Source: Chamaecrista fasciculata
Lineage: Eukaryota > Streptophyta > Magnoliopsida > Fabales > Fabaceae
Assembly: GCA_003254925.1 (NCBI GenBank)
Contig: QANZ01019100.1
Location: 17,761-81,760 of the forward strand
DNA: 64,000 nt
Direction of reading: 5' to 3'
Below are positions 21,864 to 36,008 of this stretch, piece after piece. A model generated the notes under the pieces. It was not told the DNA's origin. It ran no database searches and saw nothing but the letters and a program-made list of their open reading frames with translations. Each line of letters opens with the position of its first letter. The first letter of the stretch is position 1. The position numbers were made by a program, and so were the translations under genes.

Positions 21864-23074
21864 TGTTGAAAATAGATTTTATTGAATAAGATTCTGAATT
21901 GATTCATGCTACATTGAAGCTTGCTCACATATAAATACACAAGAAAAGCACCCAGAACATTTAGTTGAACTACTCAACTACCTAATAAATATACTGACCA
22001 ACTAACTTGATATATGAGATTGACTATTGATTCATCATTCTCAACATCCCCCCTCAAGCTGAGGATAGGAATTTTCTCAGCTTGCATTGTAGACTTTGAC
22101 AATAAAGGCCGAAAAGTGGATTTGTAGGACAAAAGTAATTATGGCTTGTGTTCTTGTTTGAGTCTCAGAGGCTCTCTTTATCATTAGAGCTTGTACTCAT
22201 TTTAGAACCTCAGGGGCCATTAAAATAGTGATGACTTGTGTTCTTTTCCGAATCTCAGAGGCTCTCTTTATCTAGAGCTTGTACTCTTTTTAGAACCTCA
22301 GAAGTCATTAAAATAGTGTCCATCAAACTGGAAATCGGGGATTTATGCTTGAATCATATACGAATCCCCAAATAAAGCAAGAAAGACATAATTTTTTTCC
22401 TAACCCATTCTCAGAAACTACTGGACTGTAAACAACAAATTGAAAGAGGGACTAACAGAACTAGATCTCTATGGACCCAGTACTAAACCAAGAAAATAAC
22501 ACCACCAATCATCTAAACGGTGTTCTGGGTGGTGGCGTGTGGCGGCGCGTGGCAGCGGCTTTGACGGCGGAGTCACTAGGGTTTGGACGGTCGGCGGCTT
22601 CCGAGCACAGTGGTCCGGCGCGTGTCCCGAGATAATGGCCGGAGATGATTGGGTCTGAAAACCCTACCTAGGCGAGTGGAATATACTGAAAATGTGAATA
22701 CGCTGGAGAAAGCCGAGATCTGAATAATCTTATTCAGAATGAGTCGAAAAAGAGATCTGATTTTGGAGGAGACACAAATGCAGATTTGGAAAGAAATTTG
22801 AACAAGGAATTTTTGAGTTGGAATGACACACAACTCAATCAAGAATATTGAGGAGCACAACCCAAATTTTAACGGGAGACTCTGATACCATGTTGAAAAT
22901 AGATTTTATTGAATAAGATTATGAATTGATACATGCTACATTGAAGCTTGCTCACATATAAATACAGAAGAAAAGCACCCAGAACATTTAATGTTGAACT
23001 ACTCAACTACCTAATAAATATACTGACCAACTAACTTATATATGAGATTGACTATTGATTCATCATTCTCAACA
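21864..23074 (-). mobile_element. Short non-autonomous LTR retrotransposon (TRIM-like)
   Basis: Two direct repeats of 183 and 184 bp (21864-22046, 22891-23074) start TGTTGA and end TCAACA. They differ by three substitutions and two small indels. GTTAC flanks both sides (21859-21863, 23075-23079). On the minus strand a primer-binding site TGGTATCAGAGTCTCCCG (22873-22890), complementary in type to initiator tRNA-Met, follows the 5' LTR directly. A polypurine tract TTGAGGGGGGA precedes the 3' LTR. The 844-bp interior has no gag or pol; it contains a ~95 bp tandem duplication (about 22135-22320) and a GC-rich stretch (22530-22640) that may be captured host DNA. Confidence 0.92.
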
Positions 23075-23079
23075 GTTAC

Positions 23080-23935
23080 AATATTTTCAAGAATATTACA
23101 TTCGTATTTCAACAAAAATAAAAGAATTACAATTGTGCATTTAATTCAACTATAATATTATTAAGAATATTTAATAATTTTTCAAATATGTCACTAATTT
23201 TGGTTTATATTTTTTTACTTGAAAAACTAATTTAATTTACAAACCTAAGATTTTTTTGGTTAAAATGGAGGAGAGAAATGAATCATTAGAAGCACGCACA
23301 CCAATGTTTAATAGATGACAAAATTCCTACTATAAATACTTACCAGTTACCACTTTAATTAATCACGTGGTGATAAATACATCAACTATTTGTATTTATA
23401 TAGGTATTGATTTATAAAAGTTATAAATTTTTAAATTACACAGCATTTTTTAACATTGAATTATTAATAAAATAAAATAACAAAATGCTAAGCAAAATTA
23501 GAAAATGAATGGTCGTAATATTTTTTTTCTTTTCAGAAGAGAATGGACTATTTTGTTATATTTTAATATTTTTTCTGGCCTGACTGAAAAAAAAAATCAA
23601 AGTTCTCCGGATAATTAAAAGAAAATTGAAAAACCTTAAAATAATAGCATTTAGTGATTAGTGATTTGGTTTAAAACTGAAAATGGAGAAATGGCAGAGC
23701 TTGTAGAAATTTGTCACAAAGAAAAATTGTGAAATCTGGATCTATAAGTTTGTCCGATTTACGCAAACGTAGGTTCAGGAGAACGACGTGCTAATTCTCT
23801 AATTTGTGATCGGAGACTCTAATTTTTCCGTCGTGGTCGTGGACGTAGATGATGATGATGATGAATTGATGATAGATGAGTAAATGCGAACATTTTCTTC
23901 TATGATCCAATCTCTATTTTCGTCTCTGAAAGAAA
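23080..23935 (+). promoter_or_regulatory. BIG1 upstream region and 5' leader
   Basis: AT-rich promoter sequence. A CACGTG (G-box-like) word lies at about 23364. A probable leader with a GATGAT run precedes the start. No other gene seen. Confidence 0.4.
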
Positions 23936-26900
23936 ATGTCGGCATCCCAAGCCCTCGGAGGTCCTTCACGTTGCGGTCGGGTTTTGGGTCCATCACTCGA
24001 CAAGATCATCAAGAACGCGGCATGGCGTAAGCACTCCCACCTCGTCTCCGCCTGCAAATCCGCTCTCGACAAGCTCGAAACTCTCACTGATTCGAGCTCG
24101 TTCCATTCCCAATCTCCTCTTTCAGGTCTCACCACCGTGGACGCTGAATATGTCCTTCAACCTCTCCTTCTTGCGTTGGACTCTGCCTACGCCAAGGTTG
24201 TTGAGCCCGCTCTTGAATGCACATTCAAATTGATCTCTCTCGGCCTCGTCCACGGCGAGATTGATCGGACTGATGCCGGAACTACTGCCCCTGCTTCACA
24301 GTCCGCCGTTATCTTCAGGATGATTGAGGCAGTTTGTAAGTCAGGCGGCCTTGGGGAGGAGGCGATTGAGCAGGGCGTGCTAAGAGTATTGCTTGCAGCT
24401 GTTCGATCCCCTTGCATTTTAATCCGGGCTGACTGTCTCATTCATATTGTGAGAACTTGTTATAATGTGTACCTTGGTGGGGTTAACGGTACCAATCAGA
24501 TCTGTGCCAAGTCGGTTCTGGCTCAGATTATGATCATTGTCTTCACAAGGGTCGATAAAGACTCTATGGATGTCTCCGTTAAAAGGGTTTCTGTCAGCGA
24601 ACTGTTGGAATTCACGGACAAGAATTTGAACGAGGGGAATTCCATACTTCTTTGCCAAAACTTCATTAACGAGGTAATGGAGGCGAGTCAGGGTGTCCCT
24701 TTTCCTAATTCTAAGTTATCGTCTCTTCCGTCACCATCGTCGTTGCAAAATAGCCGTGCATCAGTGTCCAAAGCCGCAGATAGAACTAGTGTTTCTGGGG
24801 ATGGAGAGTTTGATAATGAAGCGGGACCTAGTCTCAGTAAGATTAGGGAGGATGGTATTCTTCTTTTTAAAAATCTGTGCAAATTGACCATGAAATTCTC
24901 ATCTCAACAGCACTCTGATGATCGTATCCTCTTGAGAGGGAAAATCTTGTCCTTGGAGCTCCTTAAGGTTGTGATGGATCATGCCGGCTCAATTTGGCGC
25001 ATGAATGAGAGGCAAGTGGTATTATACTTATTACTCACTTGGAAGTAACATTTACATTTTGAGATACTCGTGATGGACCAAGATTATTTTCCCCATTCAC
25101 TGTACTTGAGCGTCTTTCCTGAGGTATCCTAACTGAGGCATTTATTCTATGGAATTTAGTCCATAATAAGCAACATTTTCTGATGACAAGTAGGAAGCTA
25201 TATATTTTTAGTCGTGTAGTGCCGCACAGTGTATGTATAAACTTACCGCAAGACTGCATAGAATATCTTTAGTTTCATGGTCTTCTATTATTGCAAAAGT
25301 GTTTATTACAGCTCCAGTCTTTAGCAGCTAGTATATTGTTGATTTAAATTAAAGCAAAGAATATCCAAACTAGAGTGCATCGGGTCTACACATCTTAATA
25401 TGATTATTTCATTGCTAGATAGGTGCAGTGTTTCAAAGAATATTTGCCTGAAACTCATGTTTACTTTTACATGGTGCAGGTTCCTCGATGCCATCAAACA
25501 GTATCTTTGCTTGTCTTTGTTAAAGAACAGTGCCCTGACAGTGATGGCCATTTTCCAGCTTCAGTGTTCTATTTTCATGAACTTGTTATCAAAATTCAGA
25601 TCAGGGTTGAAAAAAGAAATTGGGATGTTTTTTCCCATGCTTATCCTTCGGGTTCTTGAGAATGTTCTTCAGCCAAGCTTTCTGCAGAAAATGACTGTCC
25701 TCAACTTATTGGATAAATTATCTCAAGATCCTCAAATTATCATTGACATTTTCGTCAACTATGATTGTGATGTGGATGCTTCAAATATATTTGAAAGGTA
25801 TCATGTTTTTTGTTATATATATATCTCTTGATCATACCCTGATAATGGTCACTGTCAAAGCCAACTGACATGATTTAATACTTTGCTGTTTTTAGATGAC
25901 AGCTATGCTTAGTGGCCAGAAGAAAAAACATAAATAAGCTTATTAGAGAATAATCATTAGGCTCTGTATGCTAGTCTTTATGCTAATACTGGATCATAGG
26001 ATGCCCTTTTATTGTAATTTATAGGTGGTGGAATAGTTCAAGTCCTTTGAATCCTTCTCATTTAAGTAAAATACTCCCTTAGATAAGTTGGACTTAGATA
26101 CAATGGATCAGTAAATTTTAAATTAGATTGGATCAAAAGATTGTCACTGTTCATAGAGTTTGAAAAGCTTTCACTAGATGCTGGTTTCTTGCTACAGTTG
26201 TTTATTGATCAACCCCTCATGTCTCATTCTAATTCAAATCTCTCAATAAATTACTATCAAAGAGTCAGATTATCTGGGGTTTTCCCTGGCGTGTTTGTGG
26301 AGAACTTTATTTAATTTTCTATCAGTTGGACTCCAGTCTCCTTTTTCTAGAGCTCAAGCTTATTCAGAGTCTGCAGAATGAATCTAGTGAACAGATTTTC
26401 TTTGTTTATATTCATTTGATTTCTGCATCTCGTTTTAGTATTTAAACTCTTATAATTCCATCAGATATTTGCAGGATTGTCAATGGCCTTCTCAAAACTG
26501 CTTTAGGGCCACCCACAGGCTCAACAACAGCTTTGTCTCCAGTACAGGACATGACCTTCCGACATGAATCTGTGAAGTGCTTGGTCAGCATCATTAAGTC
26601 AATGGGATCATGGATGGACCAGCAGATAAGGATTGAGGATTCATATCTGCCCAAGAGCTCTGAAAGCAGTAGCATAGCAGAGAGTCATCCAACTCTAAAT
26701 GGAGAAGAAGGAAATGCTTCTGACCATGAGTTACATTCTGATGTAAATCCTGAATTTTCAGGTGCTGCTACACTTGAGCAGCGTCGGGCATATAAAATTG
26801 AACTTCAGGTTGATTTTTTTTGCTTAGAAGAAGAGCAGTATTTATGCAGTTACTGGGCTAAAATATCATTCCATACTTAGTATTGAGTATCTACTACATG

Positions 26901-29900
26901 ATTCATAAACATATGTACACACTTGTATTGTATCTGTAGTATTTTCGATCTGCCCTTCTATTATGCGATTTCTATCTGGTTGATTTATAAACAAACTCTT
27001 TTTTGGGGCACAATACCTGTTTATATGACTCAAAATTATGCATCATTTATCATTTTGACCTACTTGAATATTCTGTATTGATGATCTTTGTGGATTAAAT
27101 GCAGAAAGGTATATCACTTTTTAATAGAAAACCTTCCAAGGGTATTGATTTATTGACAAGCAACAAAAAAGTTGGTAGTTCTCCAGAAGAAGTTGCTCTT
27201 TTCCTTAAGAACACTGCTGGCCTTGATGAAACCAAGATTGGTGACTACTTGGGGGAAAGGGAGGAATTTTCTCTAAAAGTTATGCATGCTTATGTAGATT
27301 CCTTTAATTTCAAAGGGATGGATTTTGGTGAAGCAATAAGGTTTTTTCTTCGGGGCTTCAGGCTGCCTGGTGAGGCACAGAAGATTGATCGCATCATGGA
27401 GAAGTTTGCTGAGCGTTATTGTAAATGCAACCCTAGTTCTTTTAGCAGTGCCGATACTGCTTATGTTCTTGCTTACTCTGTGATAATGCTTAATACAGAT
27501 GCTCATAATAGCATGGTGAAAGATAAGGTATGCATGCTGAATCTCTTCTTCTGGGTTTGGTTCCATTTCTTTTAGTCTTGATTGAACTTTTGAGGATTCC
27601 GTATCATATTTCTGATGATCATGTAGTAATTTTAATTATGGAAAGAAGAAGCTACGAAGGCAACACAATTTTTAAGTAAAATTTTCAGGTTATAGCATAT
27701 ATGTTACAAAAATTCATGGTGCATCGTCCTTATGTGAGTGACTTATATGATGCTTGATTATCACTGTAAAATAAGATTCCAAAATAATTCTACTGCATAT
27801 TACTGGTGATGTGAAGGTACATACATATATAGGAAAAAGTGAACCATCCTTATCCAAAAAGGAATATAACTAACTATCCTAATCCAAAAAGGTTTAAATA
27901 AAATAAATCTAAATTGAATATCAAATCCTAATCCAAATTTTAACAAACATTTCAAGTTAAATCCTAATCATACTTAAATCTTGATCCTAAATGATTTTAT
28001 CTTTATCTTATTTCTCAACAATCATTATTTCATGACATGGCATAGCTAATTCGGGACATCATTTTTCTGATTCTACACTGTTAAATGTGACTATGGCCTG
28101 GGCTTTGTGACGTAAATTCTTTGTTGATTTTCTTCCAGATGACAAAGGCTGATTTCATTCGAAACAATCGAGGAATAGATGATGGAAAGGATATACCAGA
28201 AGAATATCTTGGGGCCCTCTATGATCAAATTGTCAAAAATGAAATTAAGATGAAAGCTGATTCTTCTGCACCTCAAAGCAAGCAGGAAAATAGCTTCAAT
28301 AAATTGCTGGGGTTGGATGGTTTACTCAATCTTATGAATTGGAAGCAGAATGAGGATAAAGCAGTGGGTGCAAACGGGCTTCTCATTAGGCACATTCAGG
28401 AGCAATTTAAGTCAAAGTCTGGAAAATCAGAGTAAGTTTAAATATTGGCCTATTTTTTGAGGAGGGGGGAGGGGGAGAGATTTTTATGCTGTTCCTTTCA
28501 TATGTATGAATTTCTATTTTATTGCACTACCTCAACAGCTTTAAATATCATCTGTTCCACTTAAAATAAATTGTCTGGTGACTTTAAATTTTATATCCTA
28601 TTCATATTTGGGGATTCCCATTTACCCTTTTTGCAGATCTGTTTATCATTCTGTTACAGATGTGGCCATATTGAGGTTTATGGTGGAGGTCTGCTGGGGC
28701 CCTATGTTGGCTGCGTTCAGTGTAACTCTTGACCAGAGTGATGACAGGATAGCTACTTCTGAATGTTTACAGGGACTTCGACATGCTGTGCATACCACTG
28801 CAGTGTTGGGCATGCAGACTCAAAGGGATGCTTTTGTTACATCTGTTGCCAAATTTACTTATCTACACTGTGCTGCAGATATGAAGCAGAAAAATGTTGA
28901 TGCTGTCAAGGTAAATGCATCTTAGTTCTATTTTAGCTGACAATCAAATTTGATTCATTAGAGGTTCTCCAAAGTGAGTGCTCATGTAAGAACGAATTAG
29001 GATTTTCATATGCTTTTTATTTCAACGTTTACAACAAAGATAGCTTATTGCATACAACAGTTAGCATTATGCCAGCCTTATCATGCTCACAGTAAAAGAC
29101 TGGTACTGGTTGGGCTATTTCTATTTGACTCGTTTCCTACATGAAATTGAAATGTGACTGAAGGCGTGTTTTGGTGTGTCATATGAGTTTGGATGGGATA
29201 GTTTAAGATAATACAGTATATGCTTATTTGTCATTTGGCGTGTGCAAAGGATTGTATAAACTTGTACCGTTAGGACAGTATAAAGTTTTTTGGCAATCTG
29301 TGGCCTTTGCATGTTTCTGGTGTGGAGTGAAACGCTAGAGTTGTTAATAATAAATTTCTCTTTCTTTGTATTATGTGGAAGAGGGTTATTTTTATGTCTT
29401 CTTTGCAGGTTTCTTCTTATGGTTTCCTCATGGGAGTAATCTTTTGGGGATTGGACTAGAGGGTTTTGTTGAGTTGGGATTTTGAGTTTTTTTTTTCTTG
29501 TGTTTATTAATTTCTTTGAAGAGGATCTCTTGTCCTTTGTCTTTGTAAAGCTTTTTGTATTTTCTCTCTTCTCATCAATAAGTTCTTTATTCATCTTAAG
29601 AAAATCAATATCTATAGAAGAGGGGAGGTATCGGCCACTATAAGAATTTTGTTTTTTTTTTTTTAAAAAAAATCATTTTCATCCTTCTCTGCTAATTTAT
29701 TCATTTATTGTCATCTCATGTCACCATTACCGCCATTTCCATTAACCAGATTGCCTCCACAGGCCACAGCCACAGCCACATCCCCACACCACCCATAGCA
29801 AAAGGGAGAGAGGGAAAAGGAAAACAATGGGGCACAGCTCATAATATCATGAACATCAGAACATACATATCCCATTAAATATATAACATTGTGCTCATTC

Positions 29901-29981
29901 CATGATCTAATACATCAAACAAATAAAAAAAAAAAAAGCTTCTGATTCAGAGTGGAATTTCTAGGCGAGAGATACATTGAG

Positions 29982-30020
<39 letters not shown>

Positions 30021-33000
30021 TGAACAGAATCGGAGACACCTGTAGAAATTGAGATCTTCAGTTCTTCGTAGTCGACGTTCAAATGATGCCATACTGGAAC
30101 AACCTCTAGCGGCTGGCGGTCAGTCTTGGCTGTCGAATCGTGCTGGGGAAGGCTTCGACGTTTTGCTAATCTGCATCGGCGATGGCAAGAGGAGACTGAG
30201 AGACGAGATTGAGACTAAGAGATGAGACGGTGGTGACTGAGCGTGAGACAAAGAGACGAAGGTTTAAGAGACGTTGAAATTGTGAGAGTGTGATTGGTGA
30301 GTGGTGAGTGGGTTGTGGAATACAGCTGTGAGAAATTGAGTCCGAAGCTTAGTCTAGAAGATTCATTGAAAATATCTAAAGTTTTCTTTTATTTTCTGTT
30401 TGAACGGGTCGGGTCGGGTTTAATCGGGTTAATCCGATCACCCGATCAGACCGACTTTTTTCAAAACTCAGACCTGATCTTAACCGAATGGCTTAACCCG
30501 ATATTTACGGTCGGGTTAGTTGGGTTGACCCATTTTGTGCACACCCCTAGTCACCACCAATATCTTGATGATTGCACTACCTACGACTGTCACCACCACT
30601 ATCACCTCCATCATCATGATATGATGTGTATGACTATAATATTTTTTACACCTTTAAAATATTATTGTCATCACTAAGGTGAGGCGTCATTTCAAGCCAA
30701 CGCCGCATACACCATGTAAGGCATTCACTTCACTCAGGCGCTGGCAAGGTGAGCGCCTTCGGTGACTTTCTTGTCAGTGAGGCAGGTGCCTTACTGAAGG
30801 AACAAGAAAAAAGTGAAAATAAAGCCCTGCAAACTCAGTCAAGACAAACAAGTATTTCTTAACACTTTAAAATAGGAAGCTCAGCCCAATAGGTTTATGA
30901 TATATTATTTAGGCTTAGTTAATTAAGATTTTGTAAACATATTACCAAAAACAAAAAGGCAAGGGACCAAAAAGTAGAAAAAAAAAACTACAGAAGACTG
31001 AAAGACAAAAATTACAAAGACATGGTTACTATATATAATAGCTTAGTTTTATACCGTGAGTGCACTTCGAGCTCTGCAGCTTGATATTTGACTAATTCAT
31101 CATGATTTTGATCATTATAGTGTCTTATAACTTATTTTGTTAGAACTTAGAATTGTTAATTTATATTTCAAATGTTGTTACAAACTTACATCTCTCTATG
31201 TTTGTTCATATATCGTATATCTAGCAATTAGTTTTTTATGGCTTTTTATTTCTCTCAGGTATGCACCGTTCTTTAGCCTTTCCCCTAAGGCATTCAAGGG
31301 GCCTGACCCCTTAAGGGTGCTTTTCGCCTTTGGCTACCTAGGGGTGATCCATTTAGTTTGATGCATATGCCTTTTATCATGATACTAGTTTCTGCCTTTT
31401 TTTTCTACAGGCAATTATATCAATTGCCATTGAAGATGGGGATTATCTGCATGAAGCATGGGAACACATATTGACATGCCTCTCTCGGATTGAGCATTTG
31501 CAGCTACTAGGTGAGGGCGCACCACCTGATGCATCCTTCTTCACTTCATCTAATGTTGAATCAGATGACAAAACACCAAAGCCACTAGGTTTCTCATCTT
31601 TGAAGAAGAAAGGAACTCTCCAGAATCCAGCCATGATGGCTGTTGTTCGTGGTAGTTCATATGACAGCACAAGTACTGGGATCAATGCTTCTGGACTGGT
31701 AACGCCAGAACAGATGAATAATTTCATTGCAAACTTAAATCTGCTGGATCAGATTGGGAACTTTGAATTAAATCATGTTTTTGCTCAAAGTCAAAGGCTG
31801 AACAGTGAAGCAATAGTAGATTTTGTGAAAGCACTTTGTAAAGTTTCCATTTTGGAGTTGCAGTCTCCCACAGACCCCCGTGTTTTCAGCCTCACTAAAA
31901 TAGTAGAAATTGCGTAAGTTTGTTTTTCTTTTGTTTTTTTTGTTAAGTTGACATGCTCTTTTGCTAATTTTATTATTTTTTATCTATATCATTTTGCCTG
32001 ACATAAGACATTGCTAAGTGAATATGCAATAGGGACACTTTCATTTTTATAGTGGCACACTAAGATCTTTTTCTAATACAAATGGTACATCACCAATCAA
32101 TCCACTAAGTGCTACATATTTTGGCCTAAAATACCTTTGTTGTGAAATTCTAGTTCTTCCAACCATTAGTTTTTCATTAACCCTTAATTCCAACATTACT
32201 TATTTAATTTCCATGATTATAACATGGTTTCATTTGCAGGCATTACAATATGAACCGCATCAGATTAGTATGGTCTCGCATTTGGAATGTTCTCTCAGAT
32301 TTCTTTGTGTCAGTTGGATTATCAGAAAACCTATCAGTTGCAATCTTTGTGATGGACTCATTGCGGCAACTTGCAATGAAGTTTTTGGAACGTGAGGAGC
32401 TTGCTAATTACAACTTCCAGAATGAATTTCTGAGACCATTTGTGATTGTTATGCGGAAAAGCAGCTCTGCTGAAATCAGAGAATTAATAGTCCGCTGCAT
32501 TTCACAAATGGTCCTTAGTAGTGTTCGTAATGTGAAATCTGGCTGGAAAAGTGTTTTTATGGTATGTTAATTATGGCTGGTTTATTTTCTTTATCATTTC
32601 TTTTCTATGTTCATGCCTTCAAGTTTCAACTTAATAGGTAGAAAAGCTTAAATATGCTATTATTTGGTATTCTTTCATATCATTAACTGCTATAGTGTTT
32701 TAGATGTAATTGCTTTCATATAAACTTTTTGCACGTATAGAAGCTACAAATGCTGTTTTTTCTTTTTCTTTTTTTTAAAAAAATGCTTTATTCATTAAGA
32801 TTGGAACATCTCAAATTCTTTCTTTTTTGGGGCAAAAGAAAAGAGGAGAAAAGGAACGTCAAGAAAGTATGTATAGTCAAGTTAAAGTATTTCTGAAGTT
32901 TAGTATTAACAGCAAACTGTTAGGATAGAATATCTTTTGGACACAATTTTGTTTGTGTGATGAATTGTAGCATGATAACCTGTTATACTACTCTCTGTTA

Positions 33001-36000
33001 ATATGGCCTTCATCACACTTTCCTCTCATCAAATTATTGTTTAAAAGAAAAGGCCGGAAATTCAAAACTAGTTGGGGTAACACATCTTATTGTTAGGATT
33101 TGAGACCCTGTAAAAATCTTGCTTTCTGATAATGGACTTTGGCTCTCAGGTGTTTACAGTTGCTGCAGAAGATGAGAGGAAGAATATCGTATTGTTAGCA
33201 TTTGAGACAATGGAAAGAATAGTGCGGGAATTTTTCCCTTACATTACAGAGACAGAAACAACGACTTTCACTGATTGTGTTAGATGCCTTTTGACATTTA
33301 CAAATAGCCGGTTTAACAGTGATGTTAGCTTCAATGCAATTGCATTTCTTCGCTTCTGTGCTGTCAAACTTGCCGATGGAGGACTTGTTTGCAATAAGAG
33401 CAGTGTAGATGGCTCATCAATTGCAGTAGCTAATGGAGATGCACAATCTTTTACTGATAAAGATGATCATGTATCGTTTTGGAATCCTTTGCTATCAGGT
33501 AATATGCTTGTAGATCCTATGTCCTATGATATCTAGTGGATTGGCTATGCACCATGCAGGGTGGACAGTAGAGCTCACTCTTGTCCTATAATATTACATG
33601 CAATAATTGTTTGCTTATGTAAATATTATATTGTTATTAGGTGCTAAATCATTGTTATTAGGTCAGTAAGCCCATTTTCTTAAGCCTTGCCTGTCCTTTT
33701 TGTTTACTTATTTGTTCCATTTCAGGGTTGTCAAAATTAACATGTGATCCAAGATCAGCTATTAGAAAGAGTTCTTTGGAGGTGCTTTTCAACATACTAA
33801 AAGATCATGGACATCTATTCTCATCTCCTTTTTGGAATAGCCTTTTTGGTTCTGTTATTTTCCCTTTATATGACTCTGTGTCTGGAAAAAGAGATTTAAA
33901 TGACCAGAGTTCAACTTCTGTATCTGTGCATCCTGAAGGAAGCACCTGGGATTCTGAAACTTCTGCGGTAGCAGCAGAGTGTTTAATTGATCTATTTGTG
34001 ACCTTTTTTGATGTGGTGCGGTCTCAACTACCAGGTGTTGTGTTAGTACTGACCGATTTCATAAGAAGTCCTGTTCAGGGACCAGCTAGTACTGGCGTTG
34101 CTGGATTAGTGCGTCTTACAGGTGAACTAGGTAGCAGGTTTTCAGAAGAAGAATGGGAAGAGATTTTTCTGGCATTGAAAGATGCAGCTACATCAGCAGT
34201 ACCAGGATTCATGAAGGTCTTGAGAACCATGAATAGTATAGATGTTCCCAACATTTCTCAGTCTCATGCTGATGAGGAAAGGTCTTCTGATCATGAACTG
34301 ACAAATGATGATTTTGATGATGACAATCTGCAAACTGCTGCATATGTTGTGTCAAGAATGAAGAATCATATTGCTATGCAGCTACTTATTGCACAGGTTT
34401 TTTTCTATCCCTTTATATGTTTACACAAAAGCCTGCATACAGTTGACATTTAAGCACTAAAATACATAGAAATCAATTTATAACCCCTCCACTGATTTGG
34501 TACTTTTCTCTTCTCTTTATTTTCAAATTTTCCATTCCTCCATTCTTTGGTAGGCCTGAGTATTAAGTTTTTTTTTTTTTTTATCAAAGGCCCGAGTATT
34601 AAGTTGACTGGCCAGTTTGATCTAGTTTTTCGTAGTGACTTAGTTGAGCTGCCCTTTATAGTCCCAACCTTGATTCTTTGTCACACTTTGATTTGTGAGG
34701 GTCATTTGTGATTGTGTAAATTATCGTAATATATTAATTAGTGGTGTAATAGTTTTGCTTTTTGGAGCATGGATAAGGAGAGTTCCCAAGCCGAGTTTGA
34801 CTTTGATGGTGAAATGATCATGTTTTCTTTCACAATTGTTGGGACTTTTGGCTATAAGAACAATAAAGAGGTGTGTTTTGAGCGTGAAGTATCAACTGAC
34901 CGGTCATTCATGATATTAACGGGTATGATTTCATCTGTTAAACTGGCCAGTTCAACCTGGTTCTTGACTAGTGTCTGTTGGTTCTAGAACAATAAAGTTT
35001 AACAGGTATACCCAGACTTGACAGAAGACCAGTTCCCTTGTTTTATGGTTGAATTGGTCAATTAGGTTTGGTTTTTCAAATTATGCATTTTATTAGCTTT
35101 CAGGGCTTTGGTATGGGAGAGGTTTTATGGCAATATGCTCCCTGTGATGTTCTTTGGAGTATTTGACTTGAAATAATGCTCATATTTTTAGTAGTTCTTC
35201 CCTATTCTTAGATATTTTTTGAAGGACTGTCTTTAAATATGCCTAGAGGGAAGGTCTTCAATTATTGCTTAGGACTTTGAATGTTATGTCTATATATATT
35301 TGTTATGATTGAAGCTAACTATTAAGTACTCTGTGACTTCTAAGTTTTTGCTCCTAATTGAGTTCATCTTGTGTCCTTTCGATGATGTGACCACAGGTTG
35401 CTACTGATCTGTACAAAATGCATCAGCAGTCCTTATCAGCAGTCAACATCAGAGTTCTCCTTGAATTATATTCATCCATGGCCTCACATGCTCATCAGTT
35501 GAACACTGAATCAATCCTGCTGAAGAAGTTACAGAAAGCATGCTCTATCCTCGAGTTATCTGGCCCGCCTTTGGTTCATTTTGAAAACGAGTCCTACTTG
35601 AATCATCTCAACTTTCTTCAAAATTTACTTGTCTGTAATCCTTTCTTGAAAGAAGATGAAATGGACGTAGAAAGAGAGTTTGTGGCCATATGTGAAAATA
35701 TATTGGTTATGTACCTAAATTGCACTGGCTTTGTGTCGGCCCACGAAAAATCAGATAACGAGCCGGTGCTACATCGAAAACTTCCTTTGAGCTCGGCAAA
35801 GAAGGAGGAAATAGCTGCAAGAACTTCTCTAGTGATCTCAGCGTTGCAAGGGTTGAGAGGTCTGAGAAAGGATTCATTCAGGAAGTACGTTCCCCATTTC
35901 TTTCACTTGTTGATAGACCTTGTGCGTAGTGAACACACATCTGGAGAAGTTCAACTTGCCTTAAGCGATATGTTCCGTTCATCCATAGGTTCCATAATAA

Positions 36001-36008
36001 TGGAGTGA
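23936..36008 (+). CDS. BIG1: Brefeldin A-inhibited ARF guanine-nucleotide exchange factor BIG1
   Basis: Eleven exons give 1724 residues: 23936-25011, 25480-25797, 26475-26808, 27105-27527, 28139-28431, 28637-28910, 31411-31913, 32240-32561, 33150-33498, 33726-34396, 35397-36008. The frame is continuous through all. The N-terminal DCB/HUS region ([14 protein letters not shown] onward) is followed by the SEC7 domain at ~577-770 with the catalytic Glu in LPGEAQKI (~666) and the LNTDAHN motif (~705), then HDS repeats. The length fits the BIG family (~1.7-1.8 kb codons). BIG proteins load GTP on ARF1 at the trans-Golgi network for secretion and plasma-membrane recycling. The first intron appears to be of the GC-AG type. 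The sixth intron (28911-31410) is swollen by repeats. Confidence 0.96.
29150..29605. repeat. Probable retroelement remnant in BIG1 intron
   Basis: The block ends in T-rich 3'-tail-like sequence (CTTTGTAAAGCTTTTTGTA then a short A-rich end) similar in style to plant LINE 3' ends. No protein domain is visible. Confidence 0.35.
29987..30018. repeat. GA microsatellite in BIG1 intron
   Basis: About sixteen GA units on the plus strand. Confidence 0.95.
30390..30551. repeat. hAT-like transposon end in BIG1 intron
   Basis: Runs of CGGGTCGGGT and CCCGATCA end in TTTTGTGCACACCCCTAG. The last word mirrors the CTAGGGGTGTGCA start of plant hAT-type MITEs and resembles the end at 1723-1769. The other end was not located. 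Confidence 0.4.

Noticed and set aside
22576..22860. 94-codon frame inside the LTR element
   Set aside because: It matches no gag, pol or host domain that I recognise and lacks support beyond being open.
30294..30677. 127-codon frame in the BIG1 intron
   Set aside because: It runs through hAT-like repeat sequence and His-rich low complexity, with no domain.
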